Shown: positions 36,479-45,530 of the stretch, piece after piece
Layout of the letters: every line of letters begins with the position of its first letter
How positions within the stretch are numbered: the stretch's first letter is position 1
Assembly: GCA_903875465.1 (NCBI GenBank)
Contig: CAIQWB010000149.1
Location: 1 to 64,000, forward strand
DNA from: an uncultured Verrucomicrobia subdivision 3 bacterium
Lineage (GTDB): Bacteria > Verrucomicrobiota > Verrucomicrobiia > Limisphaerales > UBA11358
DNA length: 64,000 bases
Direction of reading: 5' to 3'
Translations under genes and position numbers: made by a program
The notes under the pieces: generated by a model
Database searches by the model: none
What the model was told of the DNA's origin: nothing
Seen by the model: only the letters and a program-made list of their open reading frames with translations

Positions 36479-36648
36479 TAAACCCGAACTCCGAAATTAA
36501 AATGGCTGGGATGTGTCAAGATGTTGGAGCCGAAACACTTTGGAAAAATCGCCGGCATACCCGCAGTGGTCTGGTGAGATTTTTCCAAAGCGTTTATGCC
36601 AAAGAGATTGATGCAGACCGGCCGTTTTAATTTCGGAGTTCGGGTTTA
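36479..36648. mobile_element. MITE-like foldback element with 28-bp terminal inverted repeats
   Basis: The left end TAAACCCGAACTCCGAAATT... (36479-36506) and the right end (36621-36648) are reverse complements over 28 bp with one mismatch (T36503 against G36624). Within the element CTTTGGAAAAATC (36538-36550) and GATTTTTCCAAAG (36578-36590) form a second perfect 13-bp inverted repeat, so most of the 170 bp can fold back. If the outer TA on both sides is read as target duplication, the ends become AACCCGAACTCC...GGAGTTCGGGTT. That fits the TA-specific insertion of IS630/Tc1-mariner elements. No transposase is encoded; mobilisation would need a full-length element elsewhere. Confidence 0.8.
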
Positions 36649-36764
36649 TATGATCCGCCTGGCAAATTGTTCGCTATTGGCTGGCACAGCAACGGAAACG
36701 GCTGAAACAAAGTTTCTCAAAGCCGGTGGTCAGGGTGAGCGTATGCGCCGAGGCCCTCCAATCG

Positions 36765-39725
36765 CTACCTGGCCGCTGGCTCGCCGCCACTTCCCGCCGT
36801 CACACTCACACTGTCAAACAACGTCGAATTCACCACCGCATTATTGTGTGAAGCCAGTGCCAGCCCGGCATTGATGCTTTTTTTCATGGGAATCGTGACC
36901 GAGCCCACCGCTTGCCAGGTCTTCCCATCGGTGGAAACAAAACCGGCAAACACATCCCCGGTGCGCACCAACTTCAGCCAGTGCGGCATTTTGGCCGCCG
37001 GACCATCGGCGCTCATCGTGGGATTATCCGCCAGGGACCGCGATTGCAGCACGGATCCCCCCTGCCCCGTGAAGCCGACAAACGCATACTTCGCCCCGGC
37101 GGTGCCATTTTCCCGCAGCATGATGCCGGCCTTGGCCCAAGGGTCGGTATATTGCATGGACACCATCCGCGCCACGATCTGGCCGTCACCGGCCAGCGGC
37201 CGGCTGGTGTAATGGAAGGAATCCGCGCTCTCCCAAATATCGCTGCCGGTGGCAATCAAATTGTACTGCCCCCGCAGGTAGCTGGCCTCGCCGGGAATGC
37301 CCACATCCCCAATATCCGCGTCCGACCACGTTTTGGGCAGCGCCGCCGTGATCGCATGCATGGAGTTGATCCATTTGCCAATCACCGCCACGGCCTGGTC
37401 ATCCACCACATTTTTGCCAATCGGCGGCATCTGGTTAATGCCGACGATGCTCACGCGGTGGAACAGTACGGATTTATTGGTGTCGCCGGGCATCACCACC
37501 TTCGCCCCGGCAATGCCCAGCGGATTTTGCACCGGCCCGTTGATCAAATTTTGCTTCGCCAGCGGCGTGTCAAACCGGGCGTCGAAAAACGCCCCGGCCC
37601 CGCCGGGTTGATGGCAGTGCGAGCAGTTGGAGTCCAGATACGAGCGTACCCGCGTGTTCAAGTTGGCCAGGGTGTTGGTCACATTGACCAGCTTGGGCAG
37701 GAGCGGAATGGCCTTGTCATCCAGCGGCTGGCTGAACAAGCCCAGGTGGTTCCAGGCGCGAATCTGGTTATCGCGAATGCCCGTGGCTGGATACGTAAAA
37801 TCACCGTTGAGCTGCCGCGTGTTCACCCCCAGCACGCCACCGGAGATGGTGGTATGACAGGTCAGGCAGTCCTGGCGTCCGGGATAAAACCACTTCTGCA
37901 CCCGGCTGCCCGTGGCCGTTTTAATGGTCACCTCCTCGGTAAAACCGGCGTTGACCAGCTCAGCGTCGCGGTTGTCCGAGCGCCATTGATAACTCGCACC
38001 GTAGACGGCCCCGCTGGTGTCCCGAACCATGAGGCGGGTCTCCAGCCGGCGCACCACCTTGGAATCGGTGTCATCCACCGGCAGGTCGAAATGTTTCACA
38101 AAGACGGTGCCCGCCGGAAACGACCACGCGCCCTTCGGCGCAAAGCCCACCACCGCATTGGTGGCCAGCGCCACCCAGCGCGATTTCACCGCGCCATCCG
38201 ACCACAACGGCGAATTGACACGATACGGCAGCAGGCCGGCGGCCGGCGTCATTGCCGCCATGTCCGCAAACACGCCCGTTTGCGAAAGCAGTTTGGGCAG
38301 CGCCTGCCGCGGCGGCGGCGGCCCCCCGCGCGCCAGCCGGTAAATGCGCCCGCCAATGCTGCTCATCTGGCAGAAATACAGTTCGCCCGCGGCATCGGTG
38401 CCGAAGGAGGAAAGTCCGGTGTAATCCGTGCCCGCATTCGGGCCATCCCCCTTGGGCATCACACACAGCACGATTTTCGTTTTGGGCGTCGTGGTTTCAT
38501 CCAGCGCCCAGACGATGCGCATGACATTGTCGCCAAAGATGTATTTACCACCGAGGTCGCTGGCGAATTCCTTGCCCCGGTACACATAGCCGCCAATGAC
38601 CGCCCGGCCATCGCTGTGCGGATAATCCAGTAACGGCCCCCGGCTCACCCCCAGGCACGGCGCCTCTAATTTGCCCAGCGTGCCCTCGCACCGGTTCCAT
38701 TGAAAATTCAGCGCCGATTCCCCGGGCTCGATCACGTCAATTTCCTCCCGCGAACTCTCCCCGACATCCCCGATAAAGATCCGGCCGCTGCCCGGGTCGT
38801 AGGTCATCCGGTGGGGACTGCGCAGGCCCAGGCAGAAAAATTCTTCCAGCACGTTGGTTTGCCCCACAAACGGATTGTCGTTGGGCACAAAATAATGCGC
38901 GGTGACCCCATTGAGCGGCTGGCGCGGGGGCGCATGGCTCACACCGCCACCGAGGCAGTCCACATCAATACGGAACACGCCGGAATACAAGCTCTTGTTG
39001 ATGAACTGGTCATTATCACCCACCGAATTATCGCCATCGGTCCAGTAGAGAAAGCCGTTCACGGGATGAAAAAACATCCCCCCACCGTGGTGCCAGACGG
39101 TCTGGTCGGTGAGATCCACAAACACTGTTTCCGAGCCGGGAATGGCCACGCCCTGGTCATCCAATGTGAAGCGCGAGAGCCGGTCATGATATGTGTCCGG
39201 CAGCACGGGGTTGGGACGCGTGGTCGGGCTGCCCACCACCGTGCCTGGCCGCACCCAGGTGTACCAGACAAAAACAAAATGATTGGTCGCGAAGCCCGGA
39301 TGAAATGCCACGCCGAGCAGGCCGGAGTCATCCCAGCCCTGGCATTGGTTGCTAATATCGATGACCAACTGCTTGTCGGCCGTGTCACGCTGGTTGGGGA
39401 AGGTCCATACGCGCCCCTCCCGCTCCCAGACACACAAACGATCCGTCCCGGGCACGGCGGTGAGCCCCACCGAATTGGTAAACCTGAGATGAGGAAATGC
39501 CAGCATGGCCGACCAGTTGCCCGAAATGGCCGGGGCAACCTCCGGCAGGGTGCCATTGAGGAAGGGTCCGGTGCCGGGACGAACGGTGAGCCCGTGCGGA
39601 CGGCTATCCACCGTGGGTTTTGCCAGCAGACTCGAAGCCAACAGCCCTGGTAATAATACCAGGCCGACCAGCCAAAACCGGGCGGCCAGCGCCCGCAACC
39701 TTATGGTAACGTTCAAAACGACCAT
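36765..39725 (-). CDS. Secreted PQQ-dependent sugar dehydrogenase / cytochrome c fusion
   Basis: A 986-residue exported protein. An N-terminal hydrophobic segment (about 14-35, LVGLVLLPGLLASSLLA) serves as signal. Residues about 70-465 form a six-bladed glucose/sorbosone dehydrogenase-type beta-propeller (FPHLRFTNSVGLTAVPGTDR, DDSGLLGVAFHPGF, GLRSPHRMTYDP, IFIGDVGESSREEIDVI). Residues about 470-810 form a domain with two CxxCH sites (CLTCH 620-624, CSHCH 701-705), the second inside a cytochrome c-like fold (NKSVLFHRVS, MPPIGKNVVDD). The C-terminus (about 815-980) is a concanavalin-like DUF1349-type module. It probably oxidises a sugar or alcohol outside the inner membrane and passes electrons to the haem. 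The substrate is unknown. Confidence 0.87.
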   Translation of the reverse strand: MVVLNVTIRLRALAARFWLVGLVLLPGLLASSLLAKPTVDSRPHGLTVRPGTGPFLNGTLPEVAPAISGNWSAMLAFPHLRFTNSVGLTAVPGTDRLCVWEREGRVWTFPNQRDTADKQLVIDISNQCQGWDDSGLLGVAFHPGFATNHFVFVWYTWVRPGTVVGSPTTRPNPVLPDTYHDRLSRFTLDDQGVAIPGSETVFVDLTDQTVWHHGGGMFFHPVNGFLYWTDGDNSVGDNDQFINKSLYSGVFRIDVDCLGGGVSHAPPRQPLNGVTAHYFVPNDNPFVGQTNVLEEFFCLGLRSPHRMTYDPGSGRIFIGDVGESSREEIDVIEPGESALNFQWNRCEGTLGKLEAPCLGVSRGPLLDYPHSDGRAVIGGYVYRGKEFASDLGGKYIFGDNVMRIVWALDETTTPKTKIVLCVMPKGDGPNAGTDYTGLSSFGTDAAGELYFCQMSSIGGRIYRLARGGPPPPRQALPKLLSQTGVFADMAAMTPAAGLLPYRVNSPLWSDGAVKSRWVALATNAVVGFAPKGAWSFPAGTVFVKHFDLPVDDTDSKVVRRLETRLMVRDTSGAVYGASYQWRSDNRDAELVNAGFTEEVTIKTATGSRVQKWFYPGRQDCLTCHTTISGGVLGVNTRQLNGDFTYPATGIRDNQIRAWNHLGLFSQPLDDKAIPLLPKLVNVTNTLANLNTRVRSYLDSNCSHCHQPGGAGAFFDARFDTPLAKQNLINGPVQNPLGIAGAKVVMPGDTNKSVLFHRVSIVGINQMPPIGKNVVDDQAVAVIGKWINSMHAITAALPKTWSDADIGDVGIPGEASYLRGQYNLIATGSDIWESADSFHYTSRPLAGDGQIVARMVSMQYTDPWAKAGIMLRENGTAGAKYAFVGFTGQGGSVLQSRSLADNPTMSADGPAAKMPHWLKLVRTGDVFAGFVSTDGKTWQAVGSVTIPMKKSINAGLALASHNNAVVNSTLFDSVSVTAGSGGEPAAR

Positions 39726-40154
39726 AAGCTTCCCTGTCTTCCCGGGCAGGTCAAATGTTTAAATGTCATTCTCACTACATTTATGGGCGCTTGCGATAAA
39801 AATTTGGACGGGCGGGACACCCCCTGTCCGGTGTCTCCGCCCGTCCGCCCTGAACCATCAGTCCTCCCCCCAACTCCGGCGCGCCAGTCCCATACCGTTC
39901 CTCGGGAACCGTGTCCGCTGCCGGCCCTCCCAAGAACCATACGGAGACCGGGGACAAATCTTGCAAAACATTTAAAAGCAAATCCCCAATGACACTGTTA
40001 ACCCCCCGAGGGCCTGCCAGAGGGAGGATATTCCCAGACTGATTGCCGGCGCGGACTCCCGCCCTCGGCAGCGACAGGCCATCACAACCCAACCACATCA
40101 GACCCGGTGCGCGGGATTGCCAAGGGCCGGTTTGTGCCGCACAATGGGCCTTGG
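39726..40154. other. Divergent intergenic region between the PQQ fusion gene and metG
   Basis: About 430 bp without a credible gene. The short ORFs on both strands lack domains. The main feature is the strong hairpin at 39806-39846, listed separately. No T-box-like specifier or AGGGTGGNACCGCG motif was seen upstream of metG. Confidence 0.5.
39806..39846 (-). promoter_or_regulatory. Strong hairpin in the 5' region of the PQQ fusion gene
   Basis: GGACGGGCGGGACACC pairs with GGTGTC-T-CCGCCCGTCC, giving 16 bp with a single bulged T and an 8-nt loop. On the minus strand it is followed by AAATTTTTATC, the pattern of an intrinsic terminator, 80 bp before the start codon of the minus-strand PQQ fusion gene. 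It could be an attenuator in that leader. Otherwise it terminates transcription reaching it from the right. Confidence 0.5.
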
Positions 40155-41720
40155 ATGAGCAAACGTTTTTACATCACCACCGCGATTGATTATGTCAACG
40201 GCCAGGCCCATATCGGCCATGCTTATGAAAAAATCATCACGGACGTCATTGCCCGCTCCCGGCGCAGCCTGGGTCAGGAAGTGTTCTTTTTGACCGGATT
40301 GGATGAGCATGGCCAGAAAGTCCAGCAAGCCGCCCTCGCCGAAAAGCGCAACCCGCAGGAATATTGCGACGCCCTCGCAGCCGACTGGCAGGCCCTCGCC
40401 CGCACGCTGGACCTGACCAACGACGATTTCATCCGCACGACCGATCCGCGCCACAAGGAATTTGTGCAGGCGGTGCTGGCCAAACTGCACGCCAACGGGG
40501 ATTTTTACAAGGCGGGCTACACGGGTTTTTATTCGGCCAAGGAAGAGACTTTCCTCACGGAAAAAGACCGGCGTCCCGATGGCACGTTTGACCCGAGTTA
40601 TGGCGAGGTGGTGGAATTGCAGGAGGAGAATTATTACTTCAAACTCCAGGCCCACCAACAATGGCTGATTGATTATATTGAGACCAACCCGTCCTTCATC
40701 GCGCCGGACTATCGCCGCAATGAGGTGCTGGGCTTTCTCAACAGCCAAAAACTGGAAGATCTCTGCATCTCGCGCCCCATCGGCCGGCTGAACTGGGGCA
40801 TTCCCCTGCCCTTTGACCCCAATTTCGTCACCTATGTGTGGTTTGATGCGCTGGTGAATTACATCAGCGCCGCCTATGCGCACGGCGATCCCACGGTCTG
40901 CGCAGCCATCGGGAAAGCCCCGGTCGTGGTCCCGGCCCCGCTCGAACTCTGGCCAGCGGACATCCATGTCATCGGCAAGGACATTCTGAAATTCCACGCG
41001 GTTTACTGGCCCATCATGCTCAAAGTCATGGATCTGCCGCTGCCCAAGCAAATCCTCGCCCACGGCTGGTGGCAGAAGGACGGGGCCAAAATCAGCAAAA
41101 CCACGGGCAACACCATCGACCCGGTGGCCGTGATCAAGGACTGGGGATTGGACGCGTTTCGCTTCTATGTGCTGCGCGAGCTCGACATTGGACCGGACGG
41201 CAACTGGACAGAAGCCGGTTTCCAGTCCCGTTACTCGGCCGAGCTGGCCAATGGCTTGGGGAATTTGGTGAACCGTTCGCTCTCGATGCTCAAGCGTTAT
41301 CGTCAGGGCATTGTGCCGGCGCGTCACGATGAACTGGCGGCCGATGCGGCGAAAGCAACGGACGAGACCAAAGCCTTGCTGAAACAAAATCAATTGCAAG
41401 CCGCCTTGCAAAGCATCTGGAGCCTGGTCAACCGGGCGAACCAATATGTGGACCAGACGGCCCCGTTCAAACTCGCCAAGGACCCGGCCCAGGCCCAGCG
41501 CCTGGATGAAGTGCTCTACAACCTGGCGGAAGCCTGCCGGATTCTGGCCGTGCTGCTGTGCCCCTTTCTCCCCGGGACCGCCCAAAAAATCTATGCCCAG
41601 TTGGGCTTAAGCGGGTCACCCGACCAACTGGCCCTGGCCAAATGGGGCGGGCTGTCGTCTGGCCAGGCCATCGGCGAGCCGGCCCCGCTCTTTCCGCGCC
41701 GGGATGTGGAAACCCGGTGA
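40155..41720 (+). CDS. metG: Methionyl-tRNA synthetase
   Basis: With the ATG at 40155 (MSKRFYITTAIDYVNGQAHI) it has 521 residues. It is a class I synthetase with the HIGH box as AHIGHAY, the GLDEHGQKVQQAA motif and the KMSKS loop as KISKTTGN. The anticodon-binding helical domain starts near 370. The zinc knuckle cysteines and the C-terminal tRNA-binding (Trbp111-like) domain are absent, as in the shorter bacterial MetRS group. Its stop codon overlaps the GTG start of the next gene. Confidence 0.96.
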   Translation: MSKRFYITTAIDYVNGQAHIGHAYEKIITDVIARSRRSLGQEVFFLTGLDEHGQKVQQAALAEKRNPQEYCDALAADWQALARTLDLTNDDFIRTTDPRHKEFVQAVLAKLHANGDFYKAGYTGFYSAKEETFLTEKDRRPDGTFDPSYGEVVELQEENYYFKLQAHQQWLIDYIETNPSFIAPDYRRNEVLGFLNSQKLEDLCISRPIGRLNWGIPLPFDPNFVTYVWFDALVNYISAAYAHGDPTVCAAIGKAPVVVPAPLELWPADIHVIGKDILKFHAVYWPIMLKVMDLPLPKQILAHGWWQKDGAKISKTTGNTIDPVAVIKDWGLDAFRFYVLRELDIGPDGNWTEAGFQSRYSAELANGLGNLVNRSLSMLKRYRQGIVPARHDELAADAAKATDETKALLKQNQLQAALQSIWSLVNRANQYVDQTAPFKLAKDPAQAQRLDEVLYNLAEACRILAVLLCPFLPGTAQKIYAQLGLSGSPDQLALAKWGGLSSGQAIGEPAPLFPRRDVETR

Positions 41721-43498
41721 GGACCTGGCTGCAAATCCTGTTGATTTGCCTGGCGACCCCGGCGTTTGCCCAAACCCTTAATCTGCCGCCCCGAGCTCCC
41801 GAAGCGCCGGGCGGCAGTGTCATTTCCACGCAGATTGCCCCCCTGGCCCGTCCGGAACGCGATCCCTTGATCCTCCGCGAAATTCTCCGCGGCAACGTGC
41901 CGGAGTTTTATCGCCATTTTTGCCCGGTCAGCGTGACCAATGTTTTCCAAGGCCAGACCAACATCGCGACCTTTTACGCCGCACCGGATTACCTGGCCGT
42001 GGGCTCCACCGGGGATTATTTGCTCACGCCCGTTTCCCCGGCCACGGCGCAATTCATCGCCGACCAGCTGGATTGCGTGCTCCCCACGCCACCAATGGTG
42101 GATGCCATTTACGCAGCGGCTCAGGTAAAGCTGGCACCCTCGCCGATTCCGCCCACGCCGGCGATGGTTACCTCCGAGGTGTTCACCCGGCACAATGAAC
42201 TGGTGCATCAGCAACGCCTCGTCCGCCTGGCCGATGGGCCATGGGGTGCCCTGGTGGCGGGCGATAAAAAAGACGTAGTCATCAGCGCCCGGCTCGCGGC
42301 ATTGCCCCATAAGGTGGCCATCTACGGCTGGCACCAGACCAATGGCGTGCCCATTCAACCGCTTTATACCGGGCACACGGCCGCCTGGGTGGATTACAGC
42401 CATGGGATTCGCCTCATCTCGCGCCACCTCACCGTGAATGGCCAGCCAGGCACCGTATCCGATGTCCTGGCGGATCCGCAACTCTGCGGGCTACTCTCCC
42501 GTGAAGGGGTGCTGACCAACGTGGCCTATCCCACCAATCCGATTCCAGCCATCGCCACGGCAAACCACCGCGTGCCCTGGCTCTCCGGATTTTCCCCCAG
42601 CCCCTATTTTGGCGAGCAAATCCACCTGCTGGATCTGGGCACCAATGGCCGCGCGCTGATCAATGCGCCGGCCCCCGCCTCCATCGTTCCCGCGAATCCG
42701 GTGCGGTTGATTTTCTACGCCTTGCCCAACGGGAACACCATCGAACAAACCATCGGCCGGAAAACGCTGCCCACCGACGACTGGCATTTTGACATCCAGC
42801 ACATCGGGGCGCAAACCCGCTGGCTGCGGACGGTCCTGACCAACCGCACGGTGGTGATCGCCTACCTGGAGGCCCCCGGCCGGGCCTGGCCCGCCTGGCG
42901 GCGCTCGCCGGGCCATGACGACGCAGCCGCCGTTCAGCTGGTACAGGCGCTCAGCCAGCCATTTCCCGCAGACCAGCTGGAAATAGTGTTGGCCAGCCAC
43001 AGCGGGGGTGATGGTTTTATCTTCGCCTGGCTCAAGGCCGTGCCGGAGATCCCCCCCAACGTGGTCCGGATCGCACTGCTGGACAGCGATTATGCGTATA
43101 TCCGGGATGAGCATGCGGCCAAGCTCGCGCACTGGCTGGCGGCGGGGGCGGATCATTATCTCAGCGTGCTGGCGTACCACGACGCAATTGCGCTGCTGAA
43201 TGGAAAGTCATTCGTCAGCGAGGCCGGCGGCACGTGGGGCCGCAGCCATGCACTGTTGACGGATCTGGGCACCGTTTTCCCCTTCACCAGCCAGACCAAC
43301 GGCAGCCTCGAAACCCACACGGCCCGCCAGGGGCAGGTGGAATTCCTGCTCCATGAGAATCCCGGGCGCAAAATCCTTCATACCGTGCAGGTGGAACTCA
43401 ATGGCTTTATTCAAGCCATGCTCTCCGGCACGGCCCTGGCGGGCCAGGGCTACACCTATTTTGGCAGTCGCGCTTATACGAATTGGATTCAGCCCTGA
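41717..43498 (+). CDS. Secreted hydrolase-like protein of unknown function
   Basis: Starting at GTG 41717, which overlaps the metG stop as GTGA, it has 593 residues. A signal peptide is clear (MRTWLQILLICLATPAFAQ). The C-terminal half resembles an alpha/beta hydrolase: a GxSxG-like LASHSGGDG nucleophile elbow, VRIALLDSDYAY as a possible acid strand, and catalytic-type histidines further on (GRSHALL). The N-terminal half includes FYAAPDYLAVGSTGDYLLTP. No specific family is recognised. Translational coupling of an exported protein to metG is unexpected and may be accidental. Confidence 0.7.
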   Translation: MRTWLQILLICLATPAFAQTLNLPPRAPEAPGGSVISTQIAPLARPERDPLILREILRGNVPEFYRHFCPVSVTNVFQGQTNIATFYAAPDYLAVGSTGDYLLTPVSPATAQFIADQLDCVLPTPPMVDAIYAAAQVKLAPSPIPPTPAMVTSEVFTRHNELVHQQRLVRLADGPWGALVAGDKKDVVISARLAALPHKVAIYGWHQTNGVPIQPLYTGHTAAWVDYSHGIRLISRHLTVNGQPGTVSDVLADPQLCGLLSREGVLTNVAYPTNPIPAIATANHRVPWLSGFSPSPYFGEQIHLLDLGTNGRALINAPAPASIVPANPVRLIFYALPNGNTIEQTIGRKTLPTDDWHFDIQHIGAQTRWLRTVLTNRTVVIAYLEAPGRAWPAWRRSPGHDDAAAVQLVQALSQPFPADQLEIVLASHSGGDGFIFAWLKAVPEIPPNVVRIALLDSDYAYIRDEHAAKLAHWLAAGADHYLSVLAYHDAIALLNGKSFVSEAGGTWGRSHALLTDLGTVFPFTSQTNGSLETHTARQGQVEFLLHENPGRKILHTVQVELNGFIQAMLSGTALAGQGYTYFGSRAYTNWIQP

Positions 43499-43545
43499 AT
43501 CAGCGGCGCCTGTTTCCCCGCTGACTCGGCAACCGCGTGCCAATT

Positions 43546-44550
43546 TCAGAGTGGCTGCAAACCCGGGGGCGGCGTGGGCACCGGCGGGGCGGCCGGCGGA
43601 AAGACATCGTAGTCCGGTCCAAACTGCGCCAGAAAATATACAGCATAGGCCTGCTTGAACACGAGGATCGGCAGGAGCAGGACCGTCCCCAGGAAAGGGA
43701 TGGCCAGCAGGCAACCCAGGGTGCAACAGGTCATGAGCACCAGCCAAAACAGGATTATTCCCAGCACCACGGCGAGGAGGATTTGCACTAAAATATAGAG
43801 CACAAAGGAACCGGGATGGGCCCGCAATAATTGCAGGAACTCCCCCCAAGCCGCCCGGCAGCCACCGCCACGCAGGTACAGGATGGGCACCACAAAATCA
43901 TTCGTCATTTTGGTAACCAAACCGAGCACCACGCCCAGCAGTGCCACCACCAATCCAAGCCCGACCGCACCAATAACCAGCGGGAGGCTGGCATCGCCGG
44001 CCTGGAACATGCGCACAATGAGGATGATAATCAGGGCCACCGGCGGCAGGATCAAGACCAGGCCGGCCACCGTTAGCATCAGGCGGAATAAAAACAGCCG
44101 TATCGCCACGCCACCATATTTATTCCAAGGAATTTCGATTTGCGCCCGGTTTTCCGCCACACAGTGCAGAAACATGAATTTGCCACAACTGCTCAGCCAG
44201 ATCATTAAAACCCCCAGCCCCAAAATCAGCAGAACCGCCAGGGAGGCCACCGGAACGAGCCAGGCCAGGTTCGCCAGCACATATTCATGAGCCATCGCCA
44301 GACCATGATGAACCTGCTCCCACGGGTGCGCGTCGTGATTGCCAAAAGTGCGGTTGCCAAAATTATAACCGCCGCCGCCCCCCCCGCCACCCTGCCCCAA
44401 CTGGGCCAGCCAGGCGCAAAAGCCAATGACCAGCCATTTCCCAGCGTCGAACGGCTGGAACAGCACCAGTTTGACCCGGCCATAGGCCAGGCTGAGCGGC
44501 TCAGTGACACTGATTTCCCGGGACCGGCTGGTAACAGGTGCAATGTTCAT
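43546..44550 (-). CDS. Polytopic membrane protein
   Basis: Using ATG 44550 (MNIAPVTSRSREISVTEPLS) gives 334 residues; the longer track ORF adds an unlikely N-terminus. About six to seven membrane helices (LVPVASLAVLLILGLGVLMI, LMLTVAGLVLILPPVALIII, LVIGAVGLGLVVALLGVVLG, FVLYILVQILLAVVLGIILF). A cytoplasmic Gly-rich loop ([15 protein letters not shown]) lies near the N-terminus and a Pro-rich tail at the end. It resembles uncharacterised DUF4013/GDPD-membrane-domain-like proteins. Function is unknown. Confidence 0.75.
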   Translation of the reverse strand: MNIAPVTSRSREISVTEPLSLAYGRVKLVLFQPFDAGKWLVIGFCAWLAQLGQGGGGGGGGYNFGNRTFGNHDAHPWEQVHHGLAMAHEYVLANLAWLVPVASLAVLLILGLGVLMIWLSSCGKFMFLHCVAENRAQIEIPWNKYGGVAIRLFLFRLMLTVAGLVLILPPVALIIILIVRMFQAGDASLPLVIGAVGLGLVVALLGVVLGLVTKMTNDFVVPILYLRGGGCRAAWGEFLQLLRAHPGSFVLYILVQILLAVVLGIILFWLVLMTCCTLGCLLAIPFLGTVLLLPILVFKQAYAVYFLAQFGPDYDVFPPAAPPVPTPPPGLQPL

Positions 44551-44797
44551 AGCATGTGGCGGTGGGATGTTTTGCCATCGACACCGCAGATAAGCGTTAC
44601 TCTCCTCCTCTTGCCCCGCGTTGGCAAGCTTAACCGGTCGGGTAAACCGACATAATTCCACGTAAAGTTGCCGGAAATCCATCAAATACCACTCCAGCGA
44701 ACGTTCGCCGGCATGTCAACCTCAGGCGGCCACTCATTACCCAGCCTCCCAGCCAATCCAACCTTGCCAGCGGCCAAATTGGCCGTAAATTAACCAC

Positions 44798-44977
44798 GTG
44801 GAAGAATTTACCACTCTGCAATGCCCGTTCTGCGGGCAGTCATTTGAAACCATGGTGGACACCACCGTGGCCAGCCAGCGTTTTACCACGGATTGCGAAG
44901 TGTGCTGCCGGCCCTTTGAGGTGATTGCGGAATGTGAGGACGGCGAAATTCTGAGCTTGGACGTGGTGGGAAATTAG
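44798..44977 (+). CDS. CPXCG-motif cysteine-rich protein
   Basis: A 59-residue protein missed by the ORF track. It begins at GTG 44798 (MEEFTTLQCPFCGQSFETMV) and ends at TAG 44977. Two knuckles, CPFC at 9-12 and CEVC at 33-36, would bind one zinc ion, and CEDGE follows near the end. The spacing and length match the CPXCG family of small cysteine-rich proteins found in many Gram-negative bacteria. The role is not known. TMEM14-like gene follows 15 bp later, so the two are probably co-transcribed. Confidence 0.88.
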   Translation: MEEFTTLQCPFCGQSFETMVDTTVASQRFTTDCEVCCRPFEVIAECEDGEILSLDVVGN

Positions 44978-44992
44978 GGCAGCCTGACGCCG

Positions 44993-45301
44993 ATGAATCA
45001 TTTCGCCAACACCGTTCTCTGGATTTATATCGTACTGCTGCTGGCCGGTGGTTTAATTGGCTTTCTCAAGGCCAAAAGCCAGGCTTCCCTAATTGCTTCC
45101 TCCATCTTCGCCGCCTTGCTGGTGCTCACGGCGGTGCCCGGCTTGTTTCAGCCGCGGGCGGCCTTGGGACTTTCGAATATTGTCATGGCCGTCGTTTTGG
45201 TCGTGTTCGCCATCCGTCTCGCCAAAACCAAAAAATTCATGCCCTCTGGGATGCTGCTCGTCATGACAGTGATTGCCCTTGCCTGCCGAAATCTGTCCTG
45301 A
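44993..45301 (+). CDS. TMEM14-family small membrane protein
   Basis: A 102-residue protein with about four short helices (TVLWIYIVLLLAGGLIGFLK AKSQASLIASSIFAALLVLT, LSNIVMAVVLVVFAIRL, MLLVMTVIALA). The GGLIGFLKAKSQASLIAS motif and the later basic patch RLAKTKKFMPSGML are typical of the TMEM14/UPF0136 group, whose mitochondrial members are implicated in transport of porphyrins or fatty acids. The bacterial function is not established. Confidence 0.88.
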   Translation: MNHFANTVLWIYIVLLLAGGLIGFLKAKSQASLIASSIFAALLVLTAVPGLFQPRAALGLSNIVMAVVLVVFAIRLAKTKKFMPSGMLLVMTVIALACRNLS

Positions 45302-45400
45302 TTCATCGACCATTTTCTGTAAACCGACAGTGCATTGCCCGGGAGACGCCCAAAACTGATTCCATAAGTTTTGTGCTTCTAAGCAATGTTTAAATAGGGA

Positions 45401-45420
45401 GGGGGGCCTCCCGGCCCCCC
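45401..45420. terminator. GC hairpin between TMEM14 and the alpha operon
   Basis: GGGGGGCC-TCCC-GGCCCCCC is a perfect 8-bp stem. There is no T-run on either side, so termination would be rho-independent only weakly, if at all. It lies 100 bp after the TMEM14-like gene. Confidence 0.4.
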
Positions 45421-45530
45421 GATGTCTCGTAAGATTACCTCATCCCGCAGGATTCGGCTTGAGACAGCCGTATAATGCCACACGTGAGACCATTGTCAAA
45501 ACTTCCCGACCAACATTTTGCTGACCGAGG

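Noticed and set aside
36295-36630. 111-residue plus-strand ORF running into the MITE-like element
   Set aside because: It reads through an inverted-repeat element, has no recognisable domain, and its codon content does not resemble neighbouring genes.
36912-38633. 573-residue plus-strand ORF
   Set aside because: His/Arg/Gly-rich antisense of the PQQ/cytochrome fusion gene, no domain.
39726-40154. T-box riboswitch upstream of metG
   Set aside because: No T-box sequence or specifier stem could be recognised; the strong hairpin here is on the other strand's leader.
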